DNA from: Pterois miles
Lineage: Eukaryota; Chordata; Actinopteri; Perciformes; Scorpaenidae
DNA length: 64,000 nt
Direction of reading: 5' to 3'
Assembly (NCBI GenBank): GCA_947000775.1
Contig: CAMQGK010000130.1
Coordinates: 4,966,001 to 5,030,000, forward strand
Shown here: positions 1 through 10,959 of the stretch, piece by piece
How positions within the stretch are numbered: position 1 is the first letter of the stretch
Layout of the letters: each line of letters begins with the position of its first letter
Translations under genes and position numbers: made by a program
Notes under the pieces: model-generated
What the model was told of the DNA's origin: nothing
What the model saw: only the letters and a program-made list of their open reading frames with translations
Databases searched by the model: none

Positions 1-203
1 ACATCTAAAATAACTAATTCAGGAAAAAACTAACTAACTGGCTAGCTCTCTGACTGCCACAACATTTGGCATATAGAAATTTAGCAGGATTGAACATCCA
101 TTGGTAGTGTCATGAAGGTAACTCGCAAATTACATGAAAAAATGAAAAAAACTTGCAAAAACTCTCATGAGGCTTGCCGTCTGATGACCTAATTACTAAC
201 CTT
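1..203. other. Unassigned AT-rich sequence
   Basis: No open frame, repeat or motif that I recognise. It leads directly into the minisatellite that follows. Confidence 0.5.
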
Positions 204-350
204 AAACATTCAAGGTCAATGTCTAACCTCAACCATTTCAAAGGTCAATGCCGAACCTAACCATTTAAGTTCAACGCCTAACCTCAACCATAAGAGGTCA
301 GTGCCCAACCTTAACCATTCAAAACCAATGTCCAACTTTAGCCATCTCAC
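204..350. repeat. 27-bp degenerate minisatellite, five units
   Basis: Units begin at 204, 231, 259, 286 and 313 and are 27, 28, 27, 27 and 27 bases long. Each follows the pattern AACCATT, a variable stretch, then GGTCAATG and CCTAACCT. A partial sixth unit ends near 350. The units differ at several positions each, so the array is old. The reverse strand reads as a TTAGG-containing motif, which resembles the TTTAGG theme of the family B arrays further along; that link is only suggestive. Confidence 0.8.
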
Positions 351-460
351 AAGAGTTTTGCAATTGACATACTACCTTCTAGCCACCACCACGTCCATCA
401 AGCAGCTTGGCTGAAACTATCTACTGGGCACTTTCATGTACAACATGAGCCTGCAGTGTG

Positions 461-464
<4 letters not shown>

Positions 465-497
<33 letters not shown>
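465..497. repeat. (CA)n microsatellite
   Basis: An almost uninterrupted CA run of about 16 dinucleotides. It explains the His/Thr-rich and Val/Cys-rich apparent reading frames on either strand here, which are not genes. Confidence 0.97.
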
Positions 498-499
<2 letters not shown>

Positions 500-1129
500 A
501 GACATCCTTTCATGCACAAACACACAGCAATTTCCACCATATCATTATTGTGCAGTCCCATACACCTTTCATCCTCCCTCTCCTCAGAGTCACTGGGAGC
601 AAAATTTGATTTCCGCCTCATAACTCTCTCCATAATGCGATATCACCGGCACTAAATTGCCAAGATAACCTTTATCAGAGTAGAGGTGAAAGCCCTGAAT
701 CGTTGAGTGGTTATTCCTCTGCCAGGCAGAAAAAAACAAAAAAAAAAAAAAAATACAAGCAGGTGAGGATGGGGGTAATAGATATTTTCCCTCGGGCAGA
801 GCCGCGGACACCTCAGTGGCATCACCGAGCCATTTGGATCAACGCCAGGGGGTGAAGAAATGTTTGAAAGAAATGGAAACCAAGAATCTGAATAATCCTT
901 CCACCAGCTGCTGTTTTGTGTAAAGTCTGTCTGTGTGTACGTTTGACTGTATAATTCACGGGGCTGCGAATTATGCTCTTTCGGTAAATCTTTGTTTACT
1001 CAACTTCAGAGATAGTATCAAAGAGCCAGGCCTCTGGTGGCTTTCTGCACTGCTACATCTCTGAATACACCCAAAACAGCTCGCTTTCTCTTTGTTTGTC
1101 CTCCTACTGAGTTATTATTCAATGGCATG
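498..1129. other. Unassigned sequence with a poly-A tract
   Basis: A poly-A-rich tract lies at 730-753 and could be the tail of an old retroposon, but no retroposon body is recognisable upstream. The rest contains nothing I can name. Confidence 0.4.
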
Positions 1130-1682
1130 TATGTGTATTTTTAAAAAATCCTTTTCATCGTATAAAAAGTAATTCATGATGCAATATGGGACACAATGCT
1201 GAAAATATTTTCAAATGTGTTTTCAGTGAATTTCAAATGTAAATAGTAGAGCATACATGCTGTACGTCAGTCCCACATACAGTACAGTTTTTACTCAGAT
1301 TTTAAGCATGTGGTTTTGTGGTCTTTATACTATGATAATTTTCCTAAAATTAAATTGAAAAAAATCACAAGATATTGCAACATACATACGATCAGATATA
1401 TAACCCCTGTATCATATGGATCTTATTTATTTTCAACATTTAGCTTTCTTCTTTATTTTAATATATTGTATGTCTTAATGCAAATATTTGTACATATCTT
1501 TTTTGTATTTGTCTTATAGTTCTTTAAATATATTGTTATACTCTATAGTATAGCATTACAGTATGTACACAACTTAAATGTTACATATTATTATTCCTAT
1601 TATTTACATTTCTTTATGTTTTAATACACAGAGCTAATATACTGTTCATCAACTGAGATTTTGTTGTACAACAGCAACCAGT
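1130..1682. other. AT-rich stretch
   Basis: Strongly AT-rich with short homopolymers and TATA-like runs. No coding sequence or recognised repeat. The apparent 69-codon frame at 1310-1519 has the Phe/Tyr/Ile/Leu-rich composition expected of translated AT-rich DNA. Confidence 0.5.
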
Positions 1683-1746
1683 TGTGGAAAGTATCTTAGT
1701 ACATTTATTCAACTGTGCTTTACTGGAGTACTTCCATTTATACTTT
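1683..1746 (-). repeat. Family A dispersed repeat, fragment
   Basis: The stretch GTGGAAAGTATCTTAGTACA followed by ACTGGAGTACTTCCATTTATAC is, in reverse complement, the end of a teleost dispersed repeat that I recall as rich in AAGTACAAGTACCTCAAA. Related pieces lie at 37.0 and 38.3 kb. Superfamily unknown to me. Confidence 0.6.
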
Positions 1747-1856
1747 TGTTTGGTTTGATGACCCAAATGGTAAAATTAGCAAATACACAAAAGTATAGAT
1801 AAGAGAAAAGCCCCCCCAAAAAACAATACAATAGTATAAATACAATACGGCAGTCT

Positions 1857-1904
1857 ACAAACCAATGGGTGACGTCACAGTGACGACGTCTATATATACA
1901 AACT
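1857..1904 (+). repeat. Family G right-terminal block, solo
   Basis: The sequence ACAAACCAATGGGTGACGTC and its continuation match the right ends of the G copies at 22.5, 48.1 and 57.3 kb. Here there is no adjacent CCAAGATGGCGAC array, so this is a truncated copy. It contains a perfect cAMP-response-element palindrome, TGACGTCA, at 1870-1877; the other copies have lost it by substitution. Confidence 0.75.
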
Positions 1905-2750
1905 ATCCTATTTAGTTTAAGCAGGATTCTGAAGGCAGATGTCTTAGTCAATAATTATGTGTTTCTAGATTGTTGTAATGACAGTTGCCTTTGTAAATTA
2001 TCTCAATTTTTCCACCACTGATGATAAATTACTACAATTCAGGGTTTGTTATAACTCTAATTGAGTTGTATATAATCTCAGCATTGCCAAATGCAAATTC
2101 CCCCCAATCGAAGATGAAATATGTGCATGAGCAGCATGAAAAGATAATTATGTGATGCTGAATCGATCAAGGATGGTGAAGCCTAAAACATCTAGACAAG
2201 GCAGCCAACAACGGCCAGCTTGAAATAAATGAAGGTAAAAAAATGCTCATAAGAAAACATGCTGAGCATCTGAATTGTAATTAAAGTTGAGCAGATTTTA
2301 TTTTGGGGAACAGCCTGGGGAGGTAAGGGCCAGTGAGTCACGGCTTTAGAAATAGTTACCTGCCAGAATCTGCTGGGGCTAACAATGGTTTTCAAGCCAG
2401 TTTCTCATTATCATCATTTTCTAAGCTGGTCTGGGGCTTCTGTGTCATTAACACTGCAGTGGTAGCACCAGGATCACATACAGGTTCCCGAAATGCTCGT
2501 GTAGCCTCTACACTTACTGCTGTGACACTGATTACAGGTTATATGTAATCCATACCTTAAAGCTATACGTCTTGTTTTCACTTTGCTGACTACATTTCAA
2601 ACCAAACATCTGCTCATGGAGAGATCTGAATTATGATTCCATGTTTGAAATTATTTCATTAAGTTCAAGTAGACGCAAAGTCAATGTAATCTGCTCACTG
2701 TTGAGGGAAATATGGTGGATTGCCATGAAATCATTTTTTCCTATACTTTA
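1905..2750. other. Unique sequence, possible conserved non-coding element
   Basis: No repeat or coding sequence recognised. Between about 2060 and 2420 the sequence is complex and non-repetitive, with homeodomain-type cores (ATAATTATG near 2145, TGTAATTAAAG near 2276). In a fish gene desert this texture is often conserved enhancer sequence, but only an alignment could show it. Confidence 0.25.
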
Positions 2751-3020
2751 GTTTTGTGAGAAGTTGTTCAAAAACTAATGTATTCCCATCAGTTCTTTGT
2801 GTTTACTACTAATTAGCATTAATTAGCATTTGTCTGACACTAGCTTTGTGAGAAGTTGTTAAAAAAACAGTGACATTGTCCCATTGTTTCCCATTGTTTC
2901 CAGTCTTTGTGCTAAGCTAGGTTAGCCGGCTACTGGCGACAGCTTCATATTAAGTATACAGACATGACAGCATCAGTCGTCTCATCTAACTATGCAAATA
3001 AGCAGCATGCTGAGCAAATT
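2751..3020 (+). repeat. Family D dispersed repeat, copy 1
   Basis: The stretch CCAGTCTTTGTGCTAAGCTA, then TAGCCGGCTACTGG, AGCTTCATATTAAG, ACAGACATGACAGC and TCTCATCTAACTATGC aligns block by block with the copy at 26.7 kb. An internal duplication is visible: TTTGTGAGAAGTTGTT occurs near 2753 and 2844, and TAATTAGCAT is doubled at about 2810-2829. I recall this as a very common fish repeat; no coding capacity is visible. Confidence 0.7.
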
Positions 3021-3206
3021 TTAAGTGGGATAATGCTATCATACCTCTGGCCAACTGAGGAATGGGAGGCCACCCGACAAAGTGGCAAACTAAATTAGCT
3101 TAGCATTAGCAGAGGGAAGTGGTGGTATCACACCAAAGACCTGCCTGTACAGCAGAGGATAGCGTGTCAGTGTGAAGCTTGAATATTAAGCATGTATTGA
3201 GGTGCA
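3021..3206. other. Unassigned spacer
   Basis: Contains TTAGCTTAGCATTAGCAG, which resembles family C/D vocabulary, but no alignable copy. Confidence 0.3.
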
Positions 3207-3445
3207 GTACTAGTAGGGGGCGACAAAATCACTCACATTTAGGCAGCAAAACTACTTACTTAGGTCTCTGAAATATCAAGGTTGGCCTTAAAATAAGTAC
3301 GTAATCTCAGTACGATACATACGGAAACAACATCAGTAAATAAGTACTGATAACATGTCACAAACATGCCTAGTGTAACTTACAGACCAAAACACTGTCT
3401 CCTGGCTGACAGTCCTATGTTTGTTGGTTCCACCTCCTATAAAGA
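3207..3445 (+). repeat. Family B dispersed repeat, short-array copy
   Basis: Starts with one or two CATTTAGGCAGCAAAACTAC units and continues into the non-tandem part of the family (AAATAAGTAC near 3290, ATGTCACAAACATG near 3354, GTAACTTACAGACCAAAA near 3375, CTGACAGTCCTATGTTTGTT near 3406). The same blocks follow the large array at 53.5 kb. This copy therefore carries the same element with almost no array expansion. Confidence 0.7.
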
Positions 3446-3829
3446 AATAGACCTGAAATTTGGCAAAGCTCACAGAGCACACAGTGTAAAAACATCTATT
3501 TATCAAAATATATGTTAAAGATTTCATCACTCGCGTACTGGACACATCTATTCTCATGACGCCTTTAAAAGTAAGTCATGACCTCCACTAGTTTAAAAAT
3601 GAGGGTTAAAATGGGAGATCGGATCATGTTCAGCCAAAGTGAGGCATCGCTCTGAGACACTCGCAGGTTCTTAACAGTAGCTGTTGCATTTTCAGTTTCA
3701 TTAACGCTGCTCATATTCCAAATGGGGTTGAAACACGGGCCAAATTCAATCCGGCTACGTTCTGTAGATTCGTAAGAGAGAGAAAGAGCAGCACTGTAAG
3801 CAAAGTCCCTCGTCCAAGTCCCCAACCAG
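3446..3829. other. Unassigned sequence
   Basis: Contains no recognised repeat. Apparent minus-strand frames at 3333-3557 and 3565-3825 show no family signature and no conserved-domain pattern. Confidence 0.35.
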
Positions 3830-4720
3830 CCTTATGCTGCCAATTCACTCAGGCAAATTATCAATAATGTCTCTATCTGCTGTGATTTAGAATTACATAA
3901 TTATTTTTGAGCAACACTTTCAATGTTGGCTCCAGCAGCTAATTATGTACTAAGAATAAAAAGACAGCATTATTGCATAAGAATAGGAAATCAACAAAGA
4001 TGTACTTCGTTGAGGATGAGAAATGGCCTCAATACCTGAGATAATAAGCATTTTGATTATTCGCAGAAAATTACAAACACAGAGTCCCATTCTGGGCTCG
4101 GCATGAAGCTAATGGGCTGATAGCGAAAGAAAAACAGGGAAATGTATTATGTTCTGTTTGTTCTTAATGTAAAATCTGCTTGTTTCAATCGCGCCGGTGA
4201 TGGATGAGGTGGAGGGGATATCCAGCAGCTCAGAGCCAACACGTCTGGGTTTTGGCAGGACGGGATAATAGCGAGCAAGGTACATCGCTCCCGCTCTGCC
4301 AAGCAACCCACAACTCTTCCAGTTAACTCCATCGGCATTAAAAGCAAAAAACATCTTCAGTGATTTACACACAGATCTTTAAAACCATAAATATCAACGT
4401 TAAAAGGAGTGCATCGGCAGCAAGCTTTATTTTGAAAACGGTCACGATTCAAGACTTAAATCACAAACCATCAGCTCTCGCTAGAATGTCTTCATGGAGA
4501 CCAAATACGTCTGCATTTAGAAAAGATTAAGATGTTGCCAAAGCTGTGCAGCAATGAAATAGGATTTTAGGTCACAGCGGGAACAACAGCTTATTCCGAG
4601 GATGTGTACAGGAAAAGACAAGTTGATTTTTAGCCTAATGCACCCTTGATCGCATCTATTCTCTGGCTCAAAAAATTATTAGTTCTGGGTCATATGAGGG
4701 TAGAGATGTGATTTTCTGTT
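3830..4720. other. Candidate conserved non-coding segment
   Basis: Unique, low-repeat sequence with several TAATTA-type homeodomain cores (ACATAATTATTT near 3895, GCTAATTATGTAC near 3940) and runs of complex mixed composition through 4380. Minus-strand frames at 4109-4372 and 4147-4347 overlap each other in two phases and show no protein signature. The call rests on texture only. Confidence 0.3.
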
Positions 4721-5574
4721 CCTGGTGTGAATAAAGCTGAAGACGCCTGCTCCCCCCACAAAAAAGCTCTCTGGCTCAGACTAAATGTCTATCAACGAGA
4801 ATTATGTGAGCACCAGTTGGCATCTTCCTTCGTCAAAGTGTCACACTTTCCCTCCTCTTCCTCCCTGCTTTTCAATCCGTCCCCATTCTCCTCCTTGGTG
4901 GCACAAAAGGGTCTATAGCGGGGCCGTCTGAGTGGTAGAAAAGACCTTAATGTTTTCAGGAAGCCGACGATGCCTCGGCCATACCCAATGTGCTACGAGC
5001 CAATAGTGGCGCTGCGCTAGAGCAGGAAGGGCAATCTGCTGTTGGGCCTGACGTGAGCAGACTCGTAAGCAGAGGGGCTTCGATGGCGTTTTAATGGCCG
5101 AGCTTGGCTGCAGAGTCCAGAGTCAGCCGGGACTGTGAGACAAGTCCCTCCGGTTATGGATTAACATTGTAATAGAAACACACTGAGTTGTTTTTATGGC
5201 AGCGTCATGGACAAGTTTCATAATTATATCGGCTCTGTATACCTGCTTCAAAAACAGAGTAAAAACAACCTGGAGGAAAACTGCATATATATATAACCTT
5301 TCAGGACTCTGCTCTGTTTTGTTTTACAGATTTTATAAATGACAAAAAATGTGCTGACATGTTTTCAATACATAGGTAGGTGACAGCGTCCATGTCAGAG
5401 CCTTGTTGACTGGAACACTTTGAGCTTTATTTATGTCCGAAAATGTACAGGAGACTGGGGGCAATTGTCACATTTTTTTTTTTATTTTGAAGTCATTACT
5501 CAAAAACCTCTTGAAGCTGAAAACTTGTCTTCATTTTAGGTCTTTAACTAGCTAAAGCTTTTTCACTATGCTTT
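4721..5574. other. Unassigned sequence
   Basis: A pyrimidine-rich patch at 4845-4905, a somewhat CpG-enriched stretch at about 4920-5100, and a T-run near 5470. No gene or named repeat. Confidence 0.35.
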
Positions 5575-6075
5575 GCATTCGACTTTCCCACACTAACATG
5601 GTATTTAGTACGCTAAAAAACAGTATGTGAGATTTTTTTAGAATGTCCAAAACCTTAGTATGAAACCAGTAGTGCACAGATTGCCTACTATTTCCTGTGA
5701 AATATTACAGTATGCAACGCTGGACACTACACCGGCATAAACATCCCACAATGCGAAGCGGTAGCAATGACAATGTTCATAACAGACAGCTGTGTCACAA
5801 AAAAAAAAAACACTTTAATTTAAGTGTAAGTAAAATTTCAATTTGCTAGGCGTAATATATATTTTTTAATTAATTCAGACTTTGAGTCTCACAAGCTGTC
5901 AGTTTGGTCACATGAGGTTGACACAGGTTACCATGGTTACACAACTACAGCCGGCAAGGAGGCTCTCAGGAAGCAACAACATAAACTACTGCTCAGTGCG
6001 TCCAACCCCCCCCCCCCCCCAAAAAAAATGCATACCACTGATTATTCACACAAAAGTATGTTGAACGATAGCACA
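5575..6075 (+). repeat. Dispersed teleost repeat (AACAGTATGTGAG...AACATCCCACAATG)
   Basis: Phrases such as ACAGTATGTGAGATTTTTTT, GTAGTGCACAGATTGCCTAC, ACTATTTCCTGTGAAATATT and CACTACACCGGCATAAAC belong to a fish repeat I recall. Boundaries are uncertain. A C15 run at 6006-6020 followed by A8 lies in its right part. Class not determined; terminal inverted repeats were not found. Confidence 0.5.
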
Positions 6076-6754
6076 CATATTGAGTATTGTTCAGTCCTTT
6101 GAGCTGCGTTTCTTGTAAGCTGCTACACAAATATATACAACATTGATATGTAGGTAACTTGTATTTGTGTTCTACATTGATGAAATATCTTCATAAGCAA
6201 CTCTAGAGTCACAGTATTGATTGAAACACCATAAGTCATATGTTATGTATGTCCCCATGTGCAGGGGTGACTATAAAAGCATATGGAGGCAACTGTTCAA
6301 GCAACTCACATAATGCCTTCAGAAAAATGCCAAAGACCATGATAAACTACAACGAATGAAGATATATCAAAAGGTTTTTAAAACCACTGGACATTTAATT
6401 ACCTTCATGCCTCAAACAAGTCTTTGACAAGTATGAGACATCAGTTTGTGCTTTAAAAGGCAGACATTTTCAGATGATTTTCAAAGGTTTTGTCACTCAT
6501 ACTCTTTGTATTCCTTCTCTATGCGATGGGTATATTTTGAGATTTTGCCACCAGCGTTCCCAGCATGCTTTGGGTGATGTAAGCACAAAATATTATGTTG
6601 CCATGCAGCAGGTCAGTTAGCCGTAGGCTACACCTGAGCCTGCTATTGTTGGCTTTCTTTTTTAGTTAGCACCTTTCAAGCGCAGAGGCTATTCAAAGAG
6701 CTTTAGGCAAAGACACTAGAACAACATTCAAAAACAATAGAGGTGAAAAGCAGA
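6076..6754. other. Unassigned sequence with a short repeat fragment
   Basis: Around 6664-6715 the phrase TTAGCACCTTTCAAGCGCAG followed by TTCAAAGAGCTTTAGG resembles a widespread fish repeat tail. The remainder shows nothing recognisable. Confidence 0.3.
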
Positions 6755-6925
6755 CTGTGTGTATGTACAGTTTGGTGAATAAATGCTACAAGGCTACAAG
6801 CTACAACTCCTCAGCTGGAAGTCCAAAGCCAACTTCCTGTATCGGCGCCGGCTCTCTCTTAAGGTGGACCAGCTTTAATCGATAGCGTTAATGTCGGTTA
6901 CTGGTTAATTATTAACATATAGACA
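6755..6925 (+). mobile_element. Family F hAT-like element, right-end fragment
   Basis: GTACAGTTTGGTGAATAAAT followed by CTACAACTCCTCAGCTGGAA and CCAACTTCCTGTATC matches the part of the 50.3-kb F copy that lies just after its 55-bp array (near 50690-50780). It ends with TAATCGATAGCGTTAATGTC and GGTTACTGGTTAATTATTAA, related to the TAACCGATTAA termini of the other copies. The array-bearing half is missing. Confidence 0.65.
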
Positions 6926-7060
6926 TATAGACAGAAATAGAGATGGAGCGCAGTAACTAGCTGCCCCCCAAATTCAATACAGAAAATAAAAGTGCAAGAA
7001 ATGAATCAAAAGCATCGGAGAAGCTTATCACATTTGTCATTACAGGAGCTTTATCATTGC

Positions 7061-7480
7061 TGACATACTTTACATTAATAAACAATTAAACGTGTCCCTT
7101 AATAGTACATAGTGTTCTACATTATGTCTTATGTCCACGCTCACATGCACTAAAAGCATGTGGGGCTGCGACATTATGAATTATAGTACAGCGTAGGAAT
7201 GACCCGCCCCGCTCTGCCTCTGATTGGCTTACCCCGACCCTTATTATTCTTACCATGCCTAAACCTAACCAACCTGACCAACCCAACCAACGAAGGCAAC
7301 ATGTGCTAGCCAATCAGAGGCAGAGTAGGGCGGGCCATGCCTTCACCATAGCTGGCAATGCTCAACAATGTCTCTACTCAGGTAGGCGACACTCTTCTAT
7401 ATGTTTACATAGCAAATAGTTGTTTGCTGCTATTTTAATGCTGTGGATATCATATAGAGCACTATTAATGTAAAGTGTTA
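7061..7480. mobile_element. Palindromic foldback (MITE-like) element
   Basis: Two nested inverted repeats share one centre. Outer arms: TGACATACTTTACATTAATA at 7061-7080 against the reverse complement of 7457-7480. Inner arms: 7203-7230 against 7307-7334, 28 bases with 25 matches, built around CTCTGCCTCTGATTGGCT. The right half (CAAATAGTTGTTTGCTGCTA, then AGAGCACTATTAATG) reappears at 44.26-44.34 kb, so it is dispersed. No transposase is encoded. A DNA-transposon derivative is likely; the superfamily is not established. Confidence 0.7.
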
Positions 7481-7485
7481 CCCCT

Positions 7486-8100
7486 ATATTTAGTTACATT
7501 TTGGTGAATCGTCACAGCAACCATGGATATACAGACTGGATTACTTACTAAAATACAAGATTTAATCATCTGTCGAGGTCACGCCATCAACAGGAAACTG
7601 ATTCTGGCAGTATGTGTTTGATGTTTGAGTGTCTGGATTTGACTGAGATTTAACTGACAGGATAGATTTATAACACTAAAGCAGTTTTGGGCACCAAACA
7701 AGAGGAGGGAACTTTCATGTTTCAGGAGAGTTTCATGCATCAGGAGATAAACTAAACTAAATTCCTGTTCTGAGAAATCAAAAAAACAAACAGCATGAAT
7801 CATGTCCAATCAGTGGGTTTTGTGGCAAAACGAGGGAGCCAACATAATTTGGCATGATTAAAAATAACACCTTGCCAAAACAGCGTTGCACAGCAGCAGT
7901 GAGAGAAAATCTCCTTGTTGTGACAGCTCATCACACTCGAGGTGACGTCCCGTGTGCTTCGTGTTGCATTGTGAGCGTTTTATTGCTGCAGACAGCTAGA
8001 GGTGGGTGAAGTGACCCGAAATCCATTTGCGGTTAAATTTCATAAACAAGATGGTGAGGCTTTCATTCCAGAAAATAAAAAAGTGAAGACGGAGAAGCTC
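7486..8100. other. Unassigned sequence
   Basis: No recognised repeat or coding region. Apparent frames here lack any family pattern. Confidence 0.35.
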
Positions 8101-8240
8101 TAACAGCGAGGAGAGGACGTCATCGTGGCGACGCATCCACCGACGAACACCTGCGATCCGTGTGGCACGAGAGCCAGAGGCTAAACGAGAGCGAGAGGCT
8201 AATTGAAGCCAAAAGTGGCGGGAGCCTGGTCTCTGGATGA
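8101..8240. promoter_or_regulatory. CpG-dense segment
   Basis: About a dozen CpG dinucleotides fall within roughly 130 bases (for example GACGTCATCGTGGCGACGCA near 8117), against a CpG-poor background. Local CpG retention in vertebrate DNA suggests an unmethylated regulatory element or promoter, but no transcript evidence is available and no gene follows. Confidence 0.3.
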
Positions 8241-9771
8241 ACATGAGCTTTTGTTGATGCTTGACCGTGCTGCAAGCTTTTCATGAAAGGAGATGAGAAA
8301 CTTCGCCTTACCTCTAATCAAGTTCATTTCATGACAAGAAAAAATTTCTTTTTGTCCGATTCTACCCATAAAGTAAATGTGTGCTTTGAAAGCAGCAACA
8401 CAGAGCTGCACTGAAACATGACTGAAAGGTAAAAGCTGGGAAAATATAGTTTTTACCAATAGTTGAGCATTGAGAATCCAACAGTAAACATAAACACACT
8501 CCCACACAACCTCTTGACATGCACATTTAAAACTACAGCTTTGTTAGGCAACAATTAGGCTCTGGAAGTTCATTTAAAATGGTGGGCGTCTTTTGCATTT
8601 ATCAGGACGACATTATCCGTTCTTCTCATGCAGGTTTGCCCTTTTTTGTTTTAATTTTCAGAGATATAGTGCCCATTTTGACAGAACGGATTCGTGGATC
8701 AAAATGACTGATTCAACTGTTTTAATGCTCCCAGTATCGCAGCTGAAGGTGTTGCATAAATGAGCCTGATTCTGATTCTTTGAACAGAGAGAAGAGAAAA
8801 GCCCAGCCTTTGAAATGTAGCCGAGAAAAATTAAAAGATTCTTAAAATTGAATTATTTAAGGTCGATGGAAGTGCGTCAGAAGACTTGCAGCTGCAGATA
8901 GAGGCCAGAAATAGACTTCTGTCACAATAAACACCATAAAATGGGACCAGGATCAATGGTTACGACAATAAAAGTGACGACCGTGATGGAATATATTAAA
9001 TAAAAAAAGTAGATCTGGTGGAACGAGCAACAGTGAGCACTTCACGTTTTCAGTTTTATACCTGTCTTTTGTTGCTCATTAGGTTTTATATAATGCTATA
9101 GCTTCCGAGTGGTGTTCCTTATGTATTCAAATCTGAACATTTTGATCAAACTACATATTTTAGTGTCAAAATGCTATTCTTCCTTCAATAACCTTTTTTT
9201 CCCACGTGACCTGATGTAGGTTTCTGCATACATACAGTATATAAACACACATTGTACACACATTATTATAGATTTACTGTATATAAAGATCCTTATCCAT
9301 AGTCAATGTCAAACAGTAACTTAGATGTTGGTCGGCATGCCCCCAGCACAGAAACTAAGCAAAGCAGTGCTTTGGACGCCACATTAGCTGATCTAGTAAC
9401 AAAATAACACAGTCAAACCAACCAATTGATGCCGCAGTAGACCAGCTATATTCTAAATACAGCGTACACTTAAACCGATATCGACTTCGCCATCAGGCAG
9501 CCCTTTCTGGCAGGGAACTGAAGCAGACATATCACTCAAAGCCACCAGACTCCATTAATAAAAGCAGGAATTTTACCTCACAGAATGCAGAAGTATACAT
9601 ACAAACTTCAAACGCACTTCAAAACATCCAAACTAACCCTTTCAGTTATTTCCAAAACTTAAAGAAAACGTAATAAAGAGAAGATGGACCCATCCTTTGG
9701 GTTAAAACACATCTGCTGTTATCTTTCTTCAAAACGACTGTACAAGAATCAAAAATACCACCGTAAAGCCT
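8241..9771. other. Unassigned sequence
   Basis: Long stretch without recognised repeat, RNA or coding signature. AT-rich in the 9.0-9.3 kb part. The 102-codon minus-strand frame at 8199-8507 has no recognisable domain. Confidence 0.35.
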
Positions 9772-9789
9772 CATGACTCATGAGTCATG
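9772..9789. promoter_or_regulatory. 18-bp perfect palindrome of two abutting AP-1-type sites
   Basis: CATGACTCATGAGTCATG is its own reverse complement. It contains TGACTCA at 9774-9780 immediately followed by TGAGTCA at 9781-9787, both exact AP-1/TRE consensus heptamers. Binding is inference; the palindrome is seen directly. Confidence 0.5.
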
Positions 9790-10803
9790 TGATAAATCAG
9801 TGGCGTAGGCAGAAATCACAGTGTGAGTGGGCACAGAGAAAATCAGGAGGACTGAGCCGGTCCTTGACCAAACAGCACACTTTAACCAAAATCAGCCATT
9901 ACAACCAGACTTACCTGAATGCACCACAGTTAAATCATACAAGCTTTAAGCCTCAATGTCATCAGAGGCAGCAATAAGTCACAAGCACCAACAAAACAAG
10001 CATTAATAGCATTGCATAGCGTGGCACGGCGGCCACATGTTCACACACATAGCTGACAACAGCATCATTAATCAAGTGTATGACAGGTACACCAGCACCA
10101 ACATGCTTAGTAAAGTTAAAAAATATACTTTAGCATAGTCTGCCACACACACAGTTGACAGATGCAACAACATCAGCATAAAATCGAATCATACATCCAA
10201 CAACAACTCTATACACAATAAACAATAATAAACAATGATCTTACTTTTGATGATTGCATCAGGAGATGACGGAGCTCGGTGCTGAACACTAAAATGGAGA
10301 GCAGAGACAAAAAGTTCAGTCTGTATGGTGATGACGCAGTTTTTTATCTGACTGACTGAGGCTCTCAACAGCAGCTTGTTATGTGACGAAGGGCCACATA
10401 TGTGTCACTATTATTTGGCACTTGAGCAGAAACTGGTGCAGGAACAGGGCTTGGTTTAGAAAGATGGCTGAACTTGAGTTGAATCATCTTCCTCCTGCTC
10501 CTCATGATGTCTTTTGGTGACAAACTTAAGCAACCTGCTGGTCTGTACCGGGATGATTTTTATCAGAAAATCAGCTAGTGGAAAGCAGGTTCTGTGCAAT
10601 GCAGGTGTTTCAGTTAAAATTAGCGGCTGTGCTAACTGGTGACTTTCAACCAAATGCACCCGTGTATAGTAACATGGTATTTATTTGATTTGTAAAATTC
10701 AAGGTGTACTCATATCTCTGTCTTTGTGTGGACACAGTTTTAGCAGATTAATGCCATTGAAATTGCCCTGAAGGAGGGCACTGAAGCTTTTACACTGGCA
10801 AGA
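9790..10803. other. Unassigned sequence, possibly old retroposon
   Basis: Begins with ATCAGTGGCGTAGGCAGAAA, a phrase seen in dispersed repeats of fish, followed by A/C-rich sequence to about 10.25 kb. No boundaries or coding capacity could be set. Confidence 0.3.
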
Positions 10804-10950
10804 ATCTGTGATACAATATGTATCATGATACAGGGTTACAATTCAATATATCATGATATGTTGCAATACTGTAAGCAAGACAATATATCGTGGTTTTTAA
10901 AATGTACTTTGAGGAAAACAGTATAAATAACAGATAAAATTGAGAGTAAA
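10804..10950 (+). mobile_element. hAT-like MITE fragment (GATACAATATGTATCATGATA)
   Basis: The phrases GATACAATATGTATCATGAT, CAATATATCATGATATGTTG, CAATACTGTAAGCAAGACAA and TATATCGTGGTTTTTAAAAT belong to a widespread fish repeat with ATATCGATAT-like character, which I associate with hAT MITEs. It is truncated on the right by the B-type array. Confidence 0.5.
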
Positions 10951-10959
10951 AACTTCTTT

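Noticed and set aside
204..350. Interstitial telomeric repeat
   Set aside because: The unit is 27 bases and has no TTAGGG tandem run.
458..655. His/Thr repeat protein
   Set aside because: Translated CA microsatellite.
4109..4372. 87-codon minus-strand frame
   Set aside because: A second open phase overlaps it, and I see no domain. More likely non-coding.
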